DNA of 64,000 bases, from assembly GCA_022495995.1 (NCBI GenBank), contig JAFEMH010000079.1:930001-994000 (forward strand). The letters run 5' to 3'. The stretch comes from Adenophora triphylla var. japonica (taxonomy: Eukaryota; Streptophyta; Magnoliopsida; Asterales; Campanulaceae). Shown here in pieces: positions 22,841 through 33,900 of this stretch. The translations under genes were made by a program, and so were the position numbers. The notes below the pieces were generated by a model that was not told the DNA's origin, ran no database searches, and saw only the letters and a list, made by a program, of their open reading frames with translations. How positions within the stretch are numbered: the first letter of the stretch is position 1; each line of letters begins with the position of its first letter.

Positions 22841-24013
22841 TCAAATCAAGTGTTCATTCGGGGTCTTCGAACCATACTCATTAGTAATTGGTTTTCTCCG
22901 TTCAAACTTTGTTTTAGGTTTTCTTTTTCTACCTTTTGTATCTGCACGTACAGGATCCATCACTGTAGGTGCACTGAATGTTGTGCTTGTTGAAGCACTA
23001 TTACTTTCACTTGTTGTTGGTCCAACACCTTGTACTTTTTGGGAGAGTATTTCTTGTACTAGCAATGTATCTCTATTAAACCCATCTTCTATAATTCTTC
23101 TTGCATCACTGTTTTTATGGCATGTCATCATTAAATCGTAGTACTTTCTCGCCATTTGTTGTTTCCAAGGAATTGAATTGCGTTGCTCAGTTGGAGTAGT
23201 AGATATACCTTGGTAAGTTTTATTCCATACATTTGATTTGGCTGTCTTTGTCCACCTTTTTTGAATGTACTCTTCCGGTATCCGATCAATATTTGTCAAG
23301 TTGAGAACCTTAATGCAATGAAAGCACAACCAACCGACCTCACTAAAATGATTGCATGTACAGTTGACAGTTATCTTTTCATTATTTCGCGAGAAAAGTA
23401 CCCTTTCAAACTTTTCTGGATGGTTCTCATGAGCAACATCAAACAACTTGTTGTTTTCATCTAAGCGAAAGCCAATATTAAACTTTGCAGCAAAAGCTGC
23501 CTTGACCTCATTCTCAAAAAATCTGAATATTTCCTTCGTGTAAACCTCCCTTGCATGTCTTCTTAAAGCACCATGTATTTCTGTGCGAGGCTTTGAGTTT
23601 ATTGAATCAAATTCCTTTCGTTGCTCCATACTTCTCCAACGTTTTACCGTCTCATTGAATATATCAAAAAATTGTGTTAGGGACGTGCTTCTATTTGCTT
23701 TGAAACATATGGCATGATTTGTACTCTCACTTCTCTGTGAAGATAATATGCCAGCTGAGAAGAAATCTTTACTCAATGTTGTACACCATTTCTCTCTTAA
23801 GCTATATAAACGATTGAACCATCTATTCTCAAGAAGGTTATATTTTTCTAGCATTGAATGCCAACAATTTTTAAACTTAGATTCATCACTACATCCCCTC
23901 AAGCAATTGTTGAATTCCTTTTTAAATTCTCCATCTGTCTTTAGTTGTCCAAAGTGTGTTATAGCATTTGTTGAATGTTCCACAAGCATAACCTATGTCT
24001 TGTTCTTCCCTCA

Positions 24014-24690
24014 AAAACCTGTCAATAATTTATAATATAGTCAAACACTATAAAAGAATAACACTGATAATTATAAATACAAGTGCATATAAATCTAACA
24101 CTGGTACATTATAACACATGAACTAGCACTTACTAACACAAGTACTGGCACTGTCTAAAACATGTACTGGCACTTACTAACCCATGCAATGGCACATATA
24201 AAAAGTTGTTACAAATCATTAAATTTATTCAAATATATTGATTTATTTGGGTAATTAATTTGGTCAGTGTAAAAGGCTGTTACACAACAGTCCAAAAATT
24301 AACAGTCAAGCTGGCACATTATAACACAACAGTCCAAAAATTAACAATGTAAAAAGCTGTTACACAACAGTCCAAAAATTAACAGTCAAGCTGGCTCCTA
24401 TAAATAAAAGCACTGGCATAATTACATGCAAACACTGTCAATCATAATTACATACAAGCACTGTTACCAGCTTGGTCAAACTTGTCAACACTGGCACTCA
24501 TAAATAAAAGCACTGGCATAATTACATACAAACACTGGCACTCGTAATCTCAAACACTGTTATCAGCTTGGTCAAACATGTTAAGGACAACAGTCTGAAA
24601 ATATTCAGTCTAGGAAATAGGGGTATCATTTATGTTAAAGCATTTACAATTCACCTACTATTAAATTAACAGTAACATAGTAAAAAACAA
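24014..24690. repeat. Transposase intron rich in CTGGCAC motifs
   Basis: The intron between the DDE core exon (donor GTAACT near 24725) and the last exon (acceptor near 24013). It also holds repeats of AACAGTCCAAAAATTAACAG. No gene seen. Confidence 0.7.
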
Positions 24691-25769
24691 TCAATGAAAC
24701 ATTGAAAATAAAATATAAGTTACCTCTTCAATCGCTTTCGACATTGTAAAGTCTTGATCGGTGAAAATTATTTTTGGTTCTTTTCCTCCCATTGATTTTA
24801 CAAATTCTTTGAGAAGCCAAGCAAATGTTTCTGTCTTTTCATTTGTTAAAAAAGCACAACCAAACATCACAGTGTTCCAATGGTTGTTCACCCCAACTAT
24901 TGGTGCACAAATCAAATTGTATTTATTTGTGTCATAAGTTGTATCAAACACAACAACATCCCCATACAATTCATAATCCTCCCTTATCATACCATCTCTC
25001 CAAAACAAAGTACTGAGTCTACTTTCTTCCCCAAACTGCATTTTGAAGTAGATCCTTCATCCAATTTGGCTCAGTCTATCAACTACAGTTTGTGCATCGC
25101 CCATTTCTATTTTTTCCATTTTCAATCTCTGTACAAAGTTAATATGATCTCTTCTTATATGCCCAACATATTCTTCCCCACCAGATGTTTTTGCCAAAAC
25201 ATTATATTCATCAGTTGGCTTGATGCCAGCTTCTTCAAATTGCTCTATTATTTTTCCTGTAGCTTCTGATATTGACCTCTCCTACGCTTGAAGTGGTTCT
25301 ATTTTGGTCTTGTCATCTCATGGTTGTGTTCAGTTTTGTGCCGTGCAACCACATACAAGTTTTCCTTATTTAACAATTTTACTCTCATAAGAGTCTGACA
25401 ACCTGTCCTTTTATAAGGGGCTTTCTTTTTCCTCAATTTCCTCTTTGGGTTTTCAATTCTTTCCAATGGAGATGGAATCTCTACTTCACCGACTTCTATT
25501 GGAGCTGGAACATCAATTTCATTTCCTCTATGTGTGTATCCTTGGCATGAACACATAAAATATTTATCTATTGGCCTGGATGTTTTCTTAGAGACACGCA
25601 AGGTTGTCATTTTAACACTGAATCCCAATGCATTGGAATGATCCTTGTACAATTGATACAGTTCTTCCCATGTCTTTGCTTTTATAATCAGCAGTGATGA
25701 AGTAATATTAATATGGCTTGCTACAAATAAAAATAAAAAATTAGATTGGCAATAACATTGAAAAAACAG

Positions 25770-26950
25770 ATGCTGGCATATTATATTGGAAATACTGGTA
25801 CTTCAAATAAGTAATACTGGCACTCCAAATAACACTCACTGGCACTTCAAACAACAAAGTAAAACTGACAATCCAAACAACACTCACTGGCAACATTATA
25901 AAAAACACTGGCACATTCAAAAATTAAAACTGACACTTCAAACCACACTAACCGGCACTTCAATAACAACAAAGTGGCTGAAGCTACAAATAAGTAACAC
26001 TGGCACTCGAAATAACACAAGCTGGTACTTCAATAAGTAATACTGGCACTCTAAAGAACACAAACTGGCACTTCAGTCAACAAAGTATCACTGACACTCC
26101 AAACAACACTCACTGGACAATATTATAAAAAGCACTGGCACATTCAAAAATTAAAACTGGCACTTCAAACCACACTAACTGGCACTTCAATAACTATATA
26201 GTGGCTGAAGCTACAAATAAGTAACACTGGCGCTCCAAATAACACAAACTGATGCTTAAAATAAGTAATACTGGCACTCCTAATAACACAAACTGGCACT
26301 TCAAACAACATTCACTGGAATACTAATGGTGGTCTGTCATATACTCAGCAGCATTAAAATTAAGATCAATTCAATGTATAAAACATTATTTTTAGTGGAT
26401 TTACACATTGAATTGAGCTTAATTTCACTTCAAACAACATTCACTGGCACTTCAAATAAGTAATACTGGCACTCCAAATAACACTCACTGGCACTTCAAA
26501 CAACAAAGTAAAACTGACAATCCAAAAAACACTCACTGGGCAACATTATAAAAAACACTGGCATATTCAAAAATTAAAACTGGCACTTCAAACCACACTA
26601 ACTGGCACTTCAATAACAACAAAGTGGCTGAAGCTACAAATAAGTAACAATGGCACTCCAAATAATACAGACTGGTACTTCAAATAAGTAATATTGGCAC
26701 TCTAAAGAACACAAACTGGCACTTCAATCAACAAAGTATCACTGACACTCCAAACAACATTCATTGGACAATATTATAAAAAATACTAGCACATTCAAAA
26801 ATTAAATCTGGCACTTCAAACCACACTAACTGGCACTTCAATAACTAGACAGTGACTGAAGCTACAAATAAGTAACACTGGCACTCCAAATAACACAAAC
26901 TGGTACTTAAAATAAGTAATACTGGCACTCCTAATAACAGAAACTGGCAC
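25770..26950 (+). repeat. About 225-bp higher-order repeats of CTGGCAC motifs, left block
   Basis: Landmark GTGGCTGAAGCTACAAATAA recurs at 25974, 26201, 26634 and (mutated) 26852. Two pairs of units flank 26330-26440, which contains an inverted pair (TTAAGATCAATTCAATGT and ACATTGAATTGAGCTTAA). Confidence 0.85.
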
Positions 26951-26951
26951 T

Positions 26952-27260
26952 TCAAACAACATTCACTGGAATACTAATGGTGTCTGTCATATTCTCGTGT
27001 AGAGCCAGGTGGGAATACATAGATACTTCTTCATAAGCAGAGGTAGTCCCAAGATCATATGCATGTTGTAGGAGAAGGTCCCAAGTGATTCGTTTTGGCC
27101 AAATTTGTTTAGGACAAAATGGACATCCTAGCTTTTGTGAACCATCCCGTATAGAAAAATGTTCCGTCTCTGCTATTGCTTTCTTGTGTAGAGCAATTTT
27201 TTCATTGAATGTCAAGTCATGGTACATTCTGCTCTTACGAGAACTGCTAGGGCTTGTCAT
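26952..27260 (-). CDS. Small zf-XS-like zinc finger ORF, 102 aa
   Basis: A complete ORF from ATG at 27260 to a stop at 26952. The middle reads LGCPFCPKQIWPKRITWDLL then LQHAYDLG, which fits the zf-XS finger pattern (C-P-x-C, a W/Y-x-x-L-L-Q-H-A helix, and a final G). This finger normally precedes the XS RNA-binding domain of SGS3-like proteins; no XS domain follows here. The N-terminus is Ser-rich and basic. The ORF sits within the first intron of the transposase gene on the same strand, between two blocks of CTGGCAC repeats, and its 3' end is duplicated at about 26325. Function unknown; it may be a captured fragment. Confidence 0.5.
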   Translation of the reverse strand: MTSPSSSRKSRMYHDLTFNEKIALHKKAIAETEHFSIRDGSQKLGCPFCPKQIWPKRITWDLLLQHAYDLGTTSAYEEVSMYSHLALHENMTDTISIPVNVV

Positions 27261-27753
27261 TGTGTTTGTGAATGTGAGGAATGTGAATTCAAGGGTTGAA
27301 GGAGTTGGATTGTTTTTGTGTGTAGTAAGTTATCTCATTCCTTATTTATAGTGATATTATATTTATTGAGAAAGTATATTCCGGGGAATATACCTCCCTC
27401 AAGAGTAATAAATGTGTAAAGTTGATAAGTTTGTAGTGTACATAAGTGGTTTCCAAGCCATTAGGTAAGTGCATTGAAATGGGTTGGAATTTGAACGGTG
27501 AAATAGTGATAAGTTTGTCTTTAATGGTAAGTATGAATGCTTTTTTGAAAAGCATTCAAACTTACCATTGAATTCCAAGAGTAATAAATGTGTACAGTTG
27601 GTAAGTGCAATGAATTCATTGACCAATTTTTTTGACCGATTTGAAGTACTCAGCCTATATAAATCTGTCCAATTTTGTTGGTTTATATATATCAAGTTCA
27701 AGAAAAATTCTACCTTTAATAATTTATATTGTCTTTTTATTATTATTATTTAC
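27261..27753. other. Divergent spacer with near-palindromic repeats
   Basis: No gene. It contains related blocks such as AAGAGTAATAAATGTGTA near 27400 and 27580, and a hairpin at about 27525-27570 (AAGTATGAATGC / GCATTCAAACTT). TATATAAA at about 27655 could serve the plus-strand ORF. Confidence 0.4.
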
Positions 27754-28123
27754 ATGATGAACAAAGACAAGGGAAATTCTAGTGAGTCAACTTTGGGTGA
27801 TTCAAATGATGACAAAAGTTGGAAAATATACATGGTGTACTACCAAAAATTTCTCTATGGTCATCTTGTTGTTTTGCAGCCTTCTTCTAGAAATGGAACT
27901 CCCTCATTTCGTTGTCTATTGGAGCCATGTAAGGGACGCAATTGTAGGGATAGTCAATCATGCTCATGAGTTTGGCAACGTTCACAATATTGATGAAGCT
28001 GCTAGGATTCACCACAAGGCATTGGAAATGTATTTGGAGTGTATTTTGAATGAATATGATCCAAAAAATAAATTGAATGACGACGTTGGCGATGATGGTG
28101 CAAGTGGTAGTGGTAGTGTTTAG
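27754..28123 (+). CDS. Hypothetical ORF, possibly spliced or frameshifted
   Basis: From ATG at 27754 the frame gives an acidic, Ser-rich start (MNKDKGNSSESTLGDSNDD) and runs to 27969. An overlapping frame ending at 28123 gives a more protein-like C-terminus (HFVVYWSHVRDAIVGIVNHA ... EAARIHHKALEMYLECIL) with a Gly/Ser/Asp tail. A splice acceptor TTTTGCAG lies near 27880. No family recognised. It is divergent from the zf-XS-like ORF, 0.5 kb away, and surrounded by CTGGCAC repeats. Confidence 0.3.
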
Positions 28124-28194
28124 TGGTAGTAAATTCTGTTTTTAAAATTGTTATGTTTGATGTATTGTAATATAGGTGATGTAATGAATAATTT

Positions 28195-29340
28195 GAATGT
28201 ACTTCAAATAAGTAATACTGGCACTCCAAATAACACTCACTGGCACTTCAAACAACAAAGTAAAACTGACAATCCAAACAACACTCACTGGACAACATTA
28301 TAAAAAACACTGGCACATTCAAAAATTAAAACTGGCATTTCAAACCACACTAACTGGCACTTCAATAACAACAAAGTGGCTGAAGCTACAAATAAGTAAC
28401 ACTGACGCTCCAAATAACATAAATTGGTACTTCAAATAAGTAATACTGGCACTCCTAATAAAACAAACTGACACTTCAAACAATAAAGTAAAACTGACAA
28501 TCCAAACAACACTCACTGGATAACATTATAAAAAATACTGGCACATTCAAAAATTAAAACTGGCACTTCAAATCACACTAACTAGCACTTCAATAACAAC
28601 AAAGTGGCTAAAGCTACAAATAAGTAACACTGGCGCTCCAAATAACATAAACTGGTACTTCAAATAAGTAATACTGGCACTCCTAAAAAAATAAACTGGC
28701 ACTTCAAATAACAAAGTAACACTGACACTCCAAATAACACTCACTAGACAATATTATAAAAAACACTGGCATATTCAAAAATTAAAACTGGCACTTCAAA
28801 CCCACTAACTAGCACTTCAATAACAACAAAGTGGCTGAAGCTACAAATAAGTTACACTGGCACTCCAAATAACACAAACTGGTACTTCAAATAAGTAATA
28901 CTGGCACTCTAAATAATACAAACTGACACTTTAATCAACAAAGTAACACTGACACTCTAAACAACACTCACTGGACAATATTATAAAAAACACTGGCACA
29001 TTAAAAAATTAAAACTGGCACTTCAAACCACACTAACTGGTACTTCAATAACAAGACATTGGCTGAAGCTACAAATAAGTAGCATTGGCACTCCAAATAA
29101 TATAAATTGGTACTTAAAATAAGTAATACTGGCACTCCTAATAATACAAACTGGCACTTCAAACAACATTCACTGGAACATACATATTATAAAAAACACT
29201 GGCACATTCAAACATTAATCCTGGCAAATATAATAACAAAAACGGGCAAAATCACTGGTACATATTATAAAAACATTGGTATTGGAAAGACAATCAAAAC
29301 CAATGTACTAGCATTATATAAAAAAAAACTGGCATTTTAA
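28195..29340 (+). repeat. About 225-bp higher-order repeats of CTGGCAC motifs, right block
   Basis: Four units, with the landmark GTGGCTGAAGCTACAAATAA (and variants) near 28376, 28604, 28831 and 29059. It ends at the splice donor of the first transposase exon. Confidence 0.85.
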
Positions 29341-29586
29341 AATTGGCTTACCTGTATCGTGATTATCATCAACTTCGTGCAGAATTCGATCAATTACAGT
29401 AGCATTATCTCCAGTTTCATCTTCGTACGGAATTCGATCAATTACAGTAGCATTATCTCCAGTTTCATCTTCAAAATCACGTAAACCCATCTTAACCTAA
29501 TAAAAAATCACCAGTATTGAATAAAACAATTAGGAATGATTGTAAATATATGGATTGATAGTCTATAATTGACAGTGAATCATATA

Positions 29587-29862
29587 CTCCCTCCGTCCCA
29601 GCCCATGCTTCCTATTTTTGGCATTGCACGCAAATTAAGAAAATGAGTGGGAAGAAAAAAAGTTGTGAGTGTAATTTGAAAATAGGAGAGAGAATGAGTA
29701 GAGGAAATAGTAAATTTGAAAAGTGTTGTGAGTGTAATAGTGAATTAGGAGAGAGAATAAGCGGAGGAAATAGTAAAGATTCTTTGCCAAAAAAGGAAGT
29801 GGAAGCTTCTAACGGGACACCCAAAATGGCAAAATGGAAAGCTTCGGCTGGGACGGAGGGAG
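29587..29862. mobile_element. Stowaway-type MITE, 276 bp
   Basis: Terminal inverted repeats CTCCCTCCGTCCCAGC / GCTGGGACGGAGGGAG flanked by TA on both sides. Confidence 0.9.
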
Positions 29863-30159
29863 TATTACCTAAATCGTCTGAAACGGAATGATTTTTGATT
29901 GAATTTTGATTTAGCTCGATGAATTTCTCTGTTGCGGCGTCGTAACTCTGTGTTTTACTGTGTGTGTTCGTTTGAATTTGAGTTGATAAAAGACGGTTCA
30001 ATTTTGTTAGTGAACCGATCTCCGGTTCAATACGCGTATCATAAGTTTAAACAGGGTCAAAAAACTAGTTTTTTCATAATGTTATGAAAAAATTAGTTTT
30101 TCATAAGAGCAACTCGTGTTTAATTAAGAAAATTATCTTAATCTAAATTAACTATAGTA

Positions 30160-30709
30160 CTTCCTCCGTTCCAAAATATTTACAGTTCTAAGAGGGATAT
30201 TTTGTATCAATATACTAGTGTTTTGAAGTTTTTCATAAAATTTTGACACATGTTGTCTAAACTATCCTTATTTATGATAAGGTAGTTGTCATTGTAAAAA
30301 TATTTAATTGCCTAGTTATTTGAAATATTTTAAGGGTAATTTAGTCTAGTAGATACTCCCTCCGTCCCACCCGAATTTGGACAAATTTCCTTTTTGGGCG
30401 TCCCATCCGAATTTGGACAACCCAAAAAGGAAAGTTTATAATAATAAAAAAATGGATATACCCCACTCACTCATTAACTCCACTCATTCTCCACCATACA
30501 ATTTATTCAACCAACCACTATTAACTCCACTCATTCTCTCTCTTCATTTTCTACCACACATTTTTATTATCTTATTGTTATTTCTTAATCTCCGTGTAAA
30601 ATAACTTTGTCCAAATTCGAGTGGGACGGAGGGAGTATGTATTAAATACATTTATTAATTTATGTGAAAAACTATAGAACTATAAGTATTTTGAGAAGTA
30701 TAGAGTAAG
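30160..30709. mobile_element. Old Stowaway-type MITE, split by a younger one
   Basis: The left end CTTCCTCCGTTCCAAAATAT and a decayed right end near 30675-30709 (TAGAACTATAAGTATTTTGA...) are inverted copies, TA-flanked. The MITE 30356-30635 sits between them. Confidence 0.6.
30356..30635. mobile_element. Stowaway-type MITE, 280 bp, nested
   Basis: CTCCCTCCGTCCCACCCGAA at the left and its inverted form at the right, TA at 30354-30355 and 30636-30637. Confidence 0.9.
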
Positions 30710-30769
30710 TAATATATAAATAAATATAGGAGTATATTTGTTTTTTTTTTTAATAATTGAAATCTTAAT

Positions 30770-30923
30770 ATGGAAAGTTAAAAAATAAAATAAAACATTA
30801 GTTAAGTCCAACACTATTATTAGGGTTTTAAGTTGGGAGAACAAAACCCCTCTCCTTTAATTTTGATACATTATTCTCTCCTCAAAATTCTTCTTCTCTA
30901 CTAAGCTTCAACTGCCACCTTCC
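30770..30923 (+). promoter_or_regulatory. Upstream region of the IPMS gene
   Basis: TAGGGTTTTA at 30821 is a telo-box type element, followed by a pyrimidine-rich leader (CTCTCCTCAAAATTCTTCTT near 30876). No convincing TATA box. The start codon at 30924 is in CTTCCATGGCG, a good plant context. Confidence 0.4.
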
Positions 30924-33900
30924 ATGGCGACTCTGTTCAATCGGCCGGCATTTTCTCCGGCGACCACCCAATCATTCACCGCCACCACCCCGGTTCGTGC
31001 CCTCTTCCTCCACTTCAAACCCTCATCATCCCCAAAATCCCATTTCTCCATTGCCTGCTCTCTTCCCTCCACTCGCCACCGTCCTGACTACATTCCAAAT
31101 CAAATCTCCGACCCTAACTATGTCCGCGTATTCGACACCACCCTCCGCGACGGCGAACAGTCTCCCGGCGCCACCATGACCACCAAGGAGAAACTCGACA
31201 TTGCTCGCCAGCTATCCAAGCTTGGCGTTGACATCATTGAGGCTGGATTCCCTGCTTCATCTGAAGCTGACCTTGAGGCTGTTAAATTGATTGCTCAGGA
31301 GGTTGGGAATTCGCCTGTCGGAGAGGAGGGACATGTTCCTGTTATCTGTGGACTGGCTAGGTGTAATAAGAAGGACATTGATTCTGCTTGGGAGGCTGTT
31401 CAGTATGCTAAGAAACCTAGGATACATACTTTCATTGCCACCAGTGAGATTCATATGAAGTATAAGTTGAAGAAGTCGAAAGAGGAGGTGATCGAGAGGG
31501 CCAGGAGTATGGTTGCCTATGCCCGGGGTTTGGGCTGCAATGACGTCGAATTTAGCCCTGAAGATGCAGGAAGGTATTCCATTGTTTCAACTTTTCGGGA
31601 TTTCTAATTTCACTTTAATACTTGAAGAAGTTGATTGATATGGATTTTTCTGTCTCATGTCTGATGTGGGTTGTGAGAAAGCTGCCGATTTTTGGTAAAT
31701 GCCTTTACTGCTTGTTTGAATCCCAACTCTTGGATACTAAACAAGCACTTTGTCTGTTTGAGTTTGGAAAAGGTGACTTTTTTATGGAGTTATTTGAGCC
31801 ATGTTCAGAAAGTTTTGGGATAAAATGAGTATCCTCTGTACAAGAAATTGATTTTGATTTTCCTGTAAATCTAGAATCAGACTGGTCGTACAAGAACAAT
31901 GACCCCTCTTAAATACCCTATGTAATTTTAATATTCTGGTGCTATAAACTTCTTGCTTAAAGCTTCAATTGACCATTGATAGACTCCAGTTGCAACTCAA
32001 GATGCAGCTCTAATGCTACTCTTTGTTGTCTACTCTATTAGTGTGTAATTTTTGTTCTCACCAAACTCTTAAAGCTGCTTCATGCAAACATAACATCTCT
32101 TTTGTTTTTTGTTTTTTGTTTGGACCAGATCTGAAAGGGAATTTCTATATCAGATTCTAGAGGAAGTCATTAAAGCTGGAGCAACAACTCTTAACATCCC
32201 TGATACTGTTGGGTATACTATGCCTAATGAATTTGGGCAACTGATTGCTGACATAAAGTCCAACACCCCTGGAATTGAAAATGTCATCATTTCAACCCAC
32301 TGCCAGAATGATCTTGGGCTTTCGACTGCTAACACATTGGCGGTAGGATTTGTATTTTGCATATAGTTTGGTGGATGCCAAGTTTGTGTTTTACTGACAT
32401 GTAAGTTTATCTGGATTTAGGGGGCATGTTCAGGAGCAAGACAAGTTGAAGTAACAATCAATGGCATTGGTGAGAGAGCTGGTAATGCTTCTTTGGAAGA
32501 GGTGAGTTTTGTTCACAGCATGACAATTGTGTGTGCTTTCATCCTTGAAAGTGGGAAAATAATAATCTTGAGATAAGCTTAGGATAAATATTCTAAAAGT
32601 TTCTTGCCAATAAACTATTTGTTCTTTCGAATTATTTTAATCAAATTAAAAATATATAATATCTTAAAATCTGATTCTGCTGGTTTCTGTCGCTTTGCAT
32701 CAAGATTATTGATGAGTATCTCTATTTGTCTGGTGGATCCTTTATCATGTGTAAGGTTGCATCTTCGCATTGAAGTTCAATCCAATTTAATCTTAGGGGG
32801 CATGGGAGAAACAAGTAGTTCGTTCCAAGAAGGATAACACTAAATACTCGACTAGAGTTCAGATGAAGCTGGACTGACTTTGTTTAGTTTCTGTTATTCT
32901 ATCTTTGATCCATTCAGTATTGTGGTTGCACAAACAATGTGGCACTCCCCAAATATTTGCTTTAGTATATATACTGGGGCTTTGGCAGATTTTCATTTTG
33001 CTTTTGACTGAAACATTATAGTGAAAGCAAGCCCTGAAGGTGGAGCTGAGAAATATTGTATCTTTTCAGTTCAAGGAAACATACCTCATTTCTACCAATG
33101 CCTATCATACTAAATCTATACTTCCTCCGTCCCAGAAATACTGTCCCATTTGAAAATTCAACATTTTTATTAGTATTGCTTTACTTGCTTGTATATTGTT
33201 TATAATTATCGCTATTTTTTATGATTGGAATAGATGGAAAAGGAAAAGCAGGACAATTTTTTTGAGGACGGAGGGAGTATTAGATAGAATGATCATGATG
33301 GATACAGCCAATGCAAGTGCATACTATGACGTGCAATTGAACAAAGTGACTTTAGTAACTTCTCTAGAAAATGAACACTCAATTTGTGACACATTTTGTT
33401 GAAAATAGACATTTATTTTAGGACAGTGGGAGTACTACATTTGTAAAGTACGCATGGTGTGGATGCATATTTTAATATTATTATGTTTTAAACGGATACT
33501 ATTGCATGTGTCAAAGCACTTCACAGGTCTTTTAGATTGCTCTAGTATGTTTTCCCTCGGACATTGCTTTCAGCAATGCATTAACTTTATTATTTAATGA
33601 TTATGTGCTGCATCAATATCTATTGAATTGTAGGTTGTAATGGCATTAAAATGCCGAGGAGAGCAAATATTAGGCGGTCTTTACACAGGGATCAATACCA
33701 AACACATAGTCATGGCTAGCAAGATGGTAACATTCAGAATATTCGTTTGAATTCTGTAACATCAATTTTCTCGTAATCCAGTTTGTACCCATTTTTCATA
33801 TAGGTGGAAGAGTACAGTGGACTGCTGGTGCAGCCACACAAAGCAATAGTTGGAGCTAATGCTTTTGCTCATGAAAGTGGAATCCATCAGGTTAGTGTCA

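Larger units (their letters stand above)
19665..29340 (+). repeat. Dispersed one-way CTGGCAC motif domain
   Basis: ACTGGCACTT/ACTGGCACTC and close variants recur about every 20-30 bp in all non-coding parts: 19680-20015, 21200-21365, 22200-22790, 24080-24560, 25770-26970 and 28195-29340. The motif is on the plus strand throughout, also inside introns of the minus-strand transposase gene. Exons are almost free of it. It stops at both ends of the Mutator-type element, so it belongs to that element. Confidence 0.85.
22841..29490 (-). pseudogene. FAR1/FRS-type Mutator transposase gene, broken
   Basis: Minus-strand exons: 29490-29352 (ATG; a duplicated 16-residue DETGDNATVIDRI unit), 25720-about 24726, and about 24012-22850. 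Domains in order: FAR1 DNA-binding domain (YKDHSNALGFSVKM ... RTGCQTLMRVKL ... TEHNHEM), MULE transposase core (D in VVVFDTTYDTNKY, D in IIFTDQDF, E in SSQRSESTNHAICF) and SWIM finger CTCNHFSEVGWLCFH. Exon phases agree. Lesions: TAG near 25301, a frameshift just after it, TGA near 25053, and a frameshift near 23965. An untranslated first exon may lie at about 29871-30000. It would bind and move the element; as written it is dead. Confidence 0.8.

Noticed and set aside
31622..31828. Small plus-strand ORF after IPMS exon 1
   Set aside because: It lies in intron 1 and has no recognisable motif.
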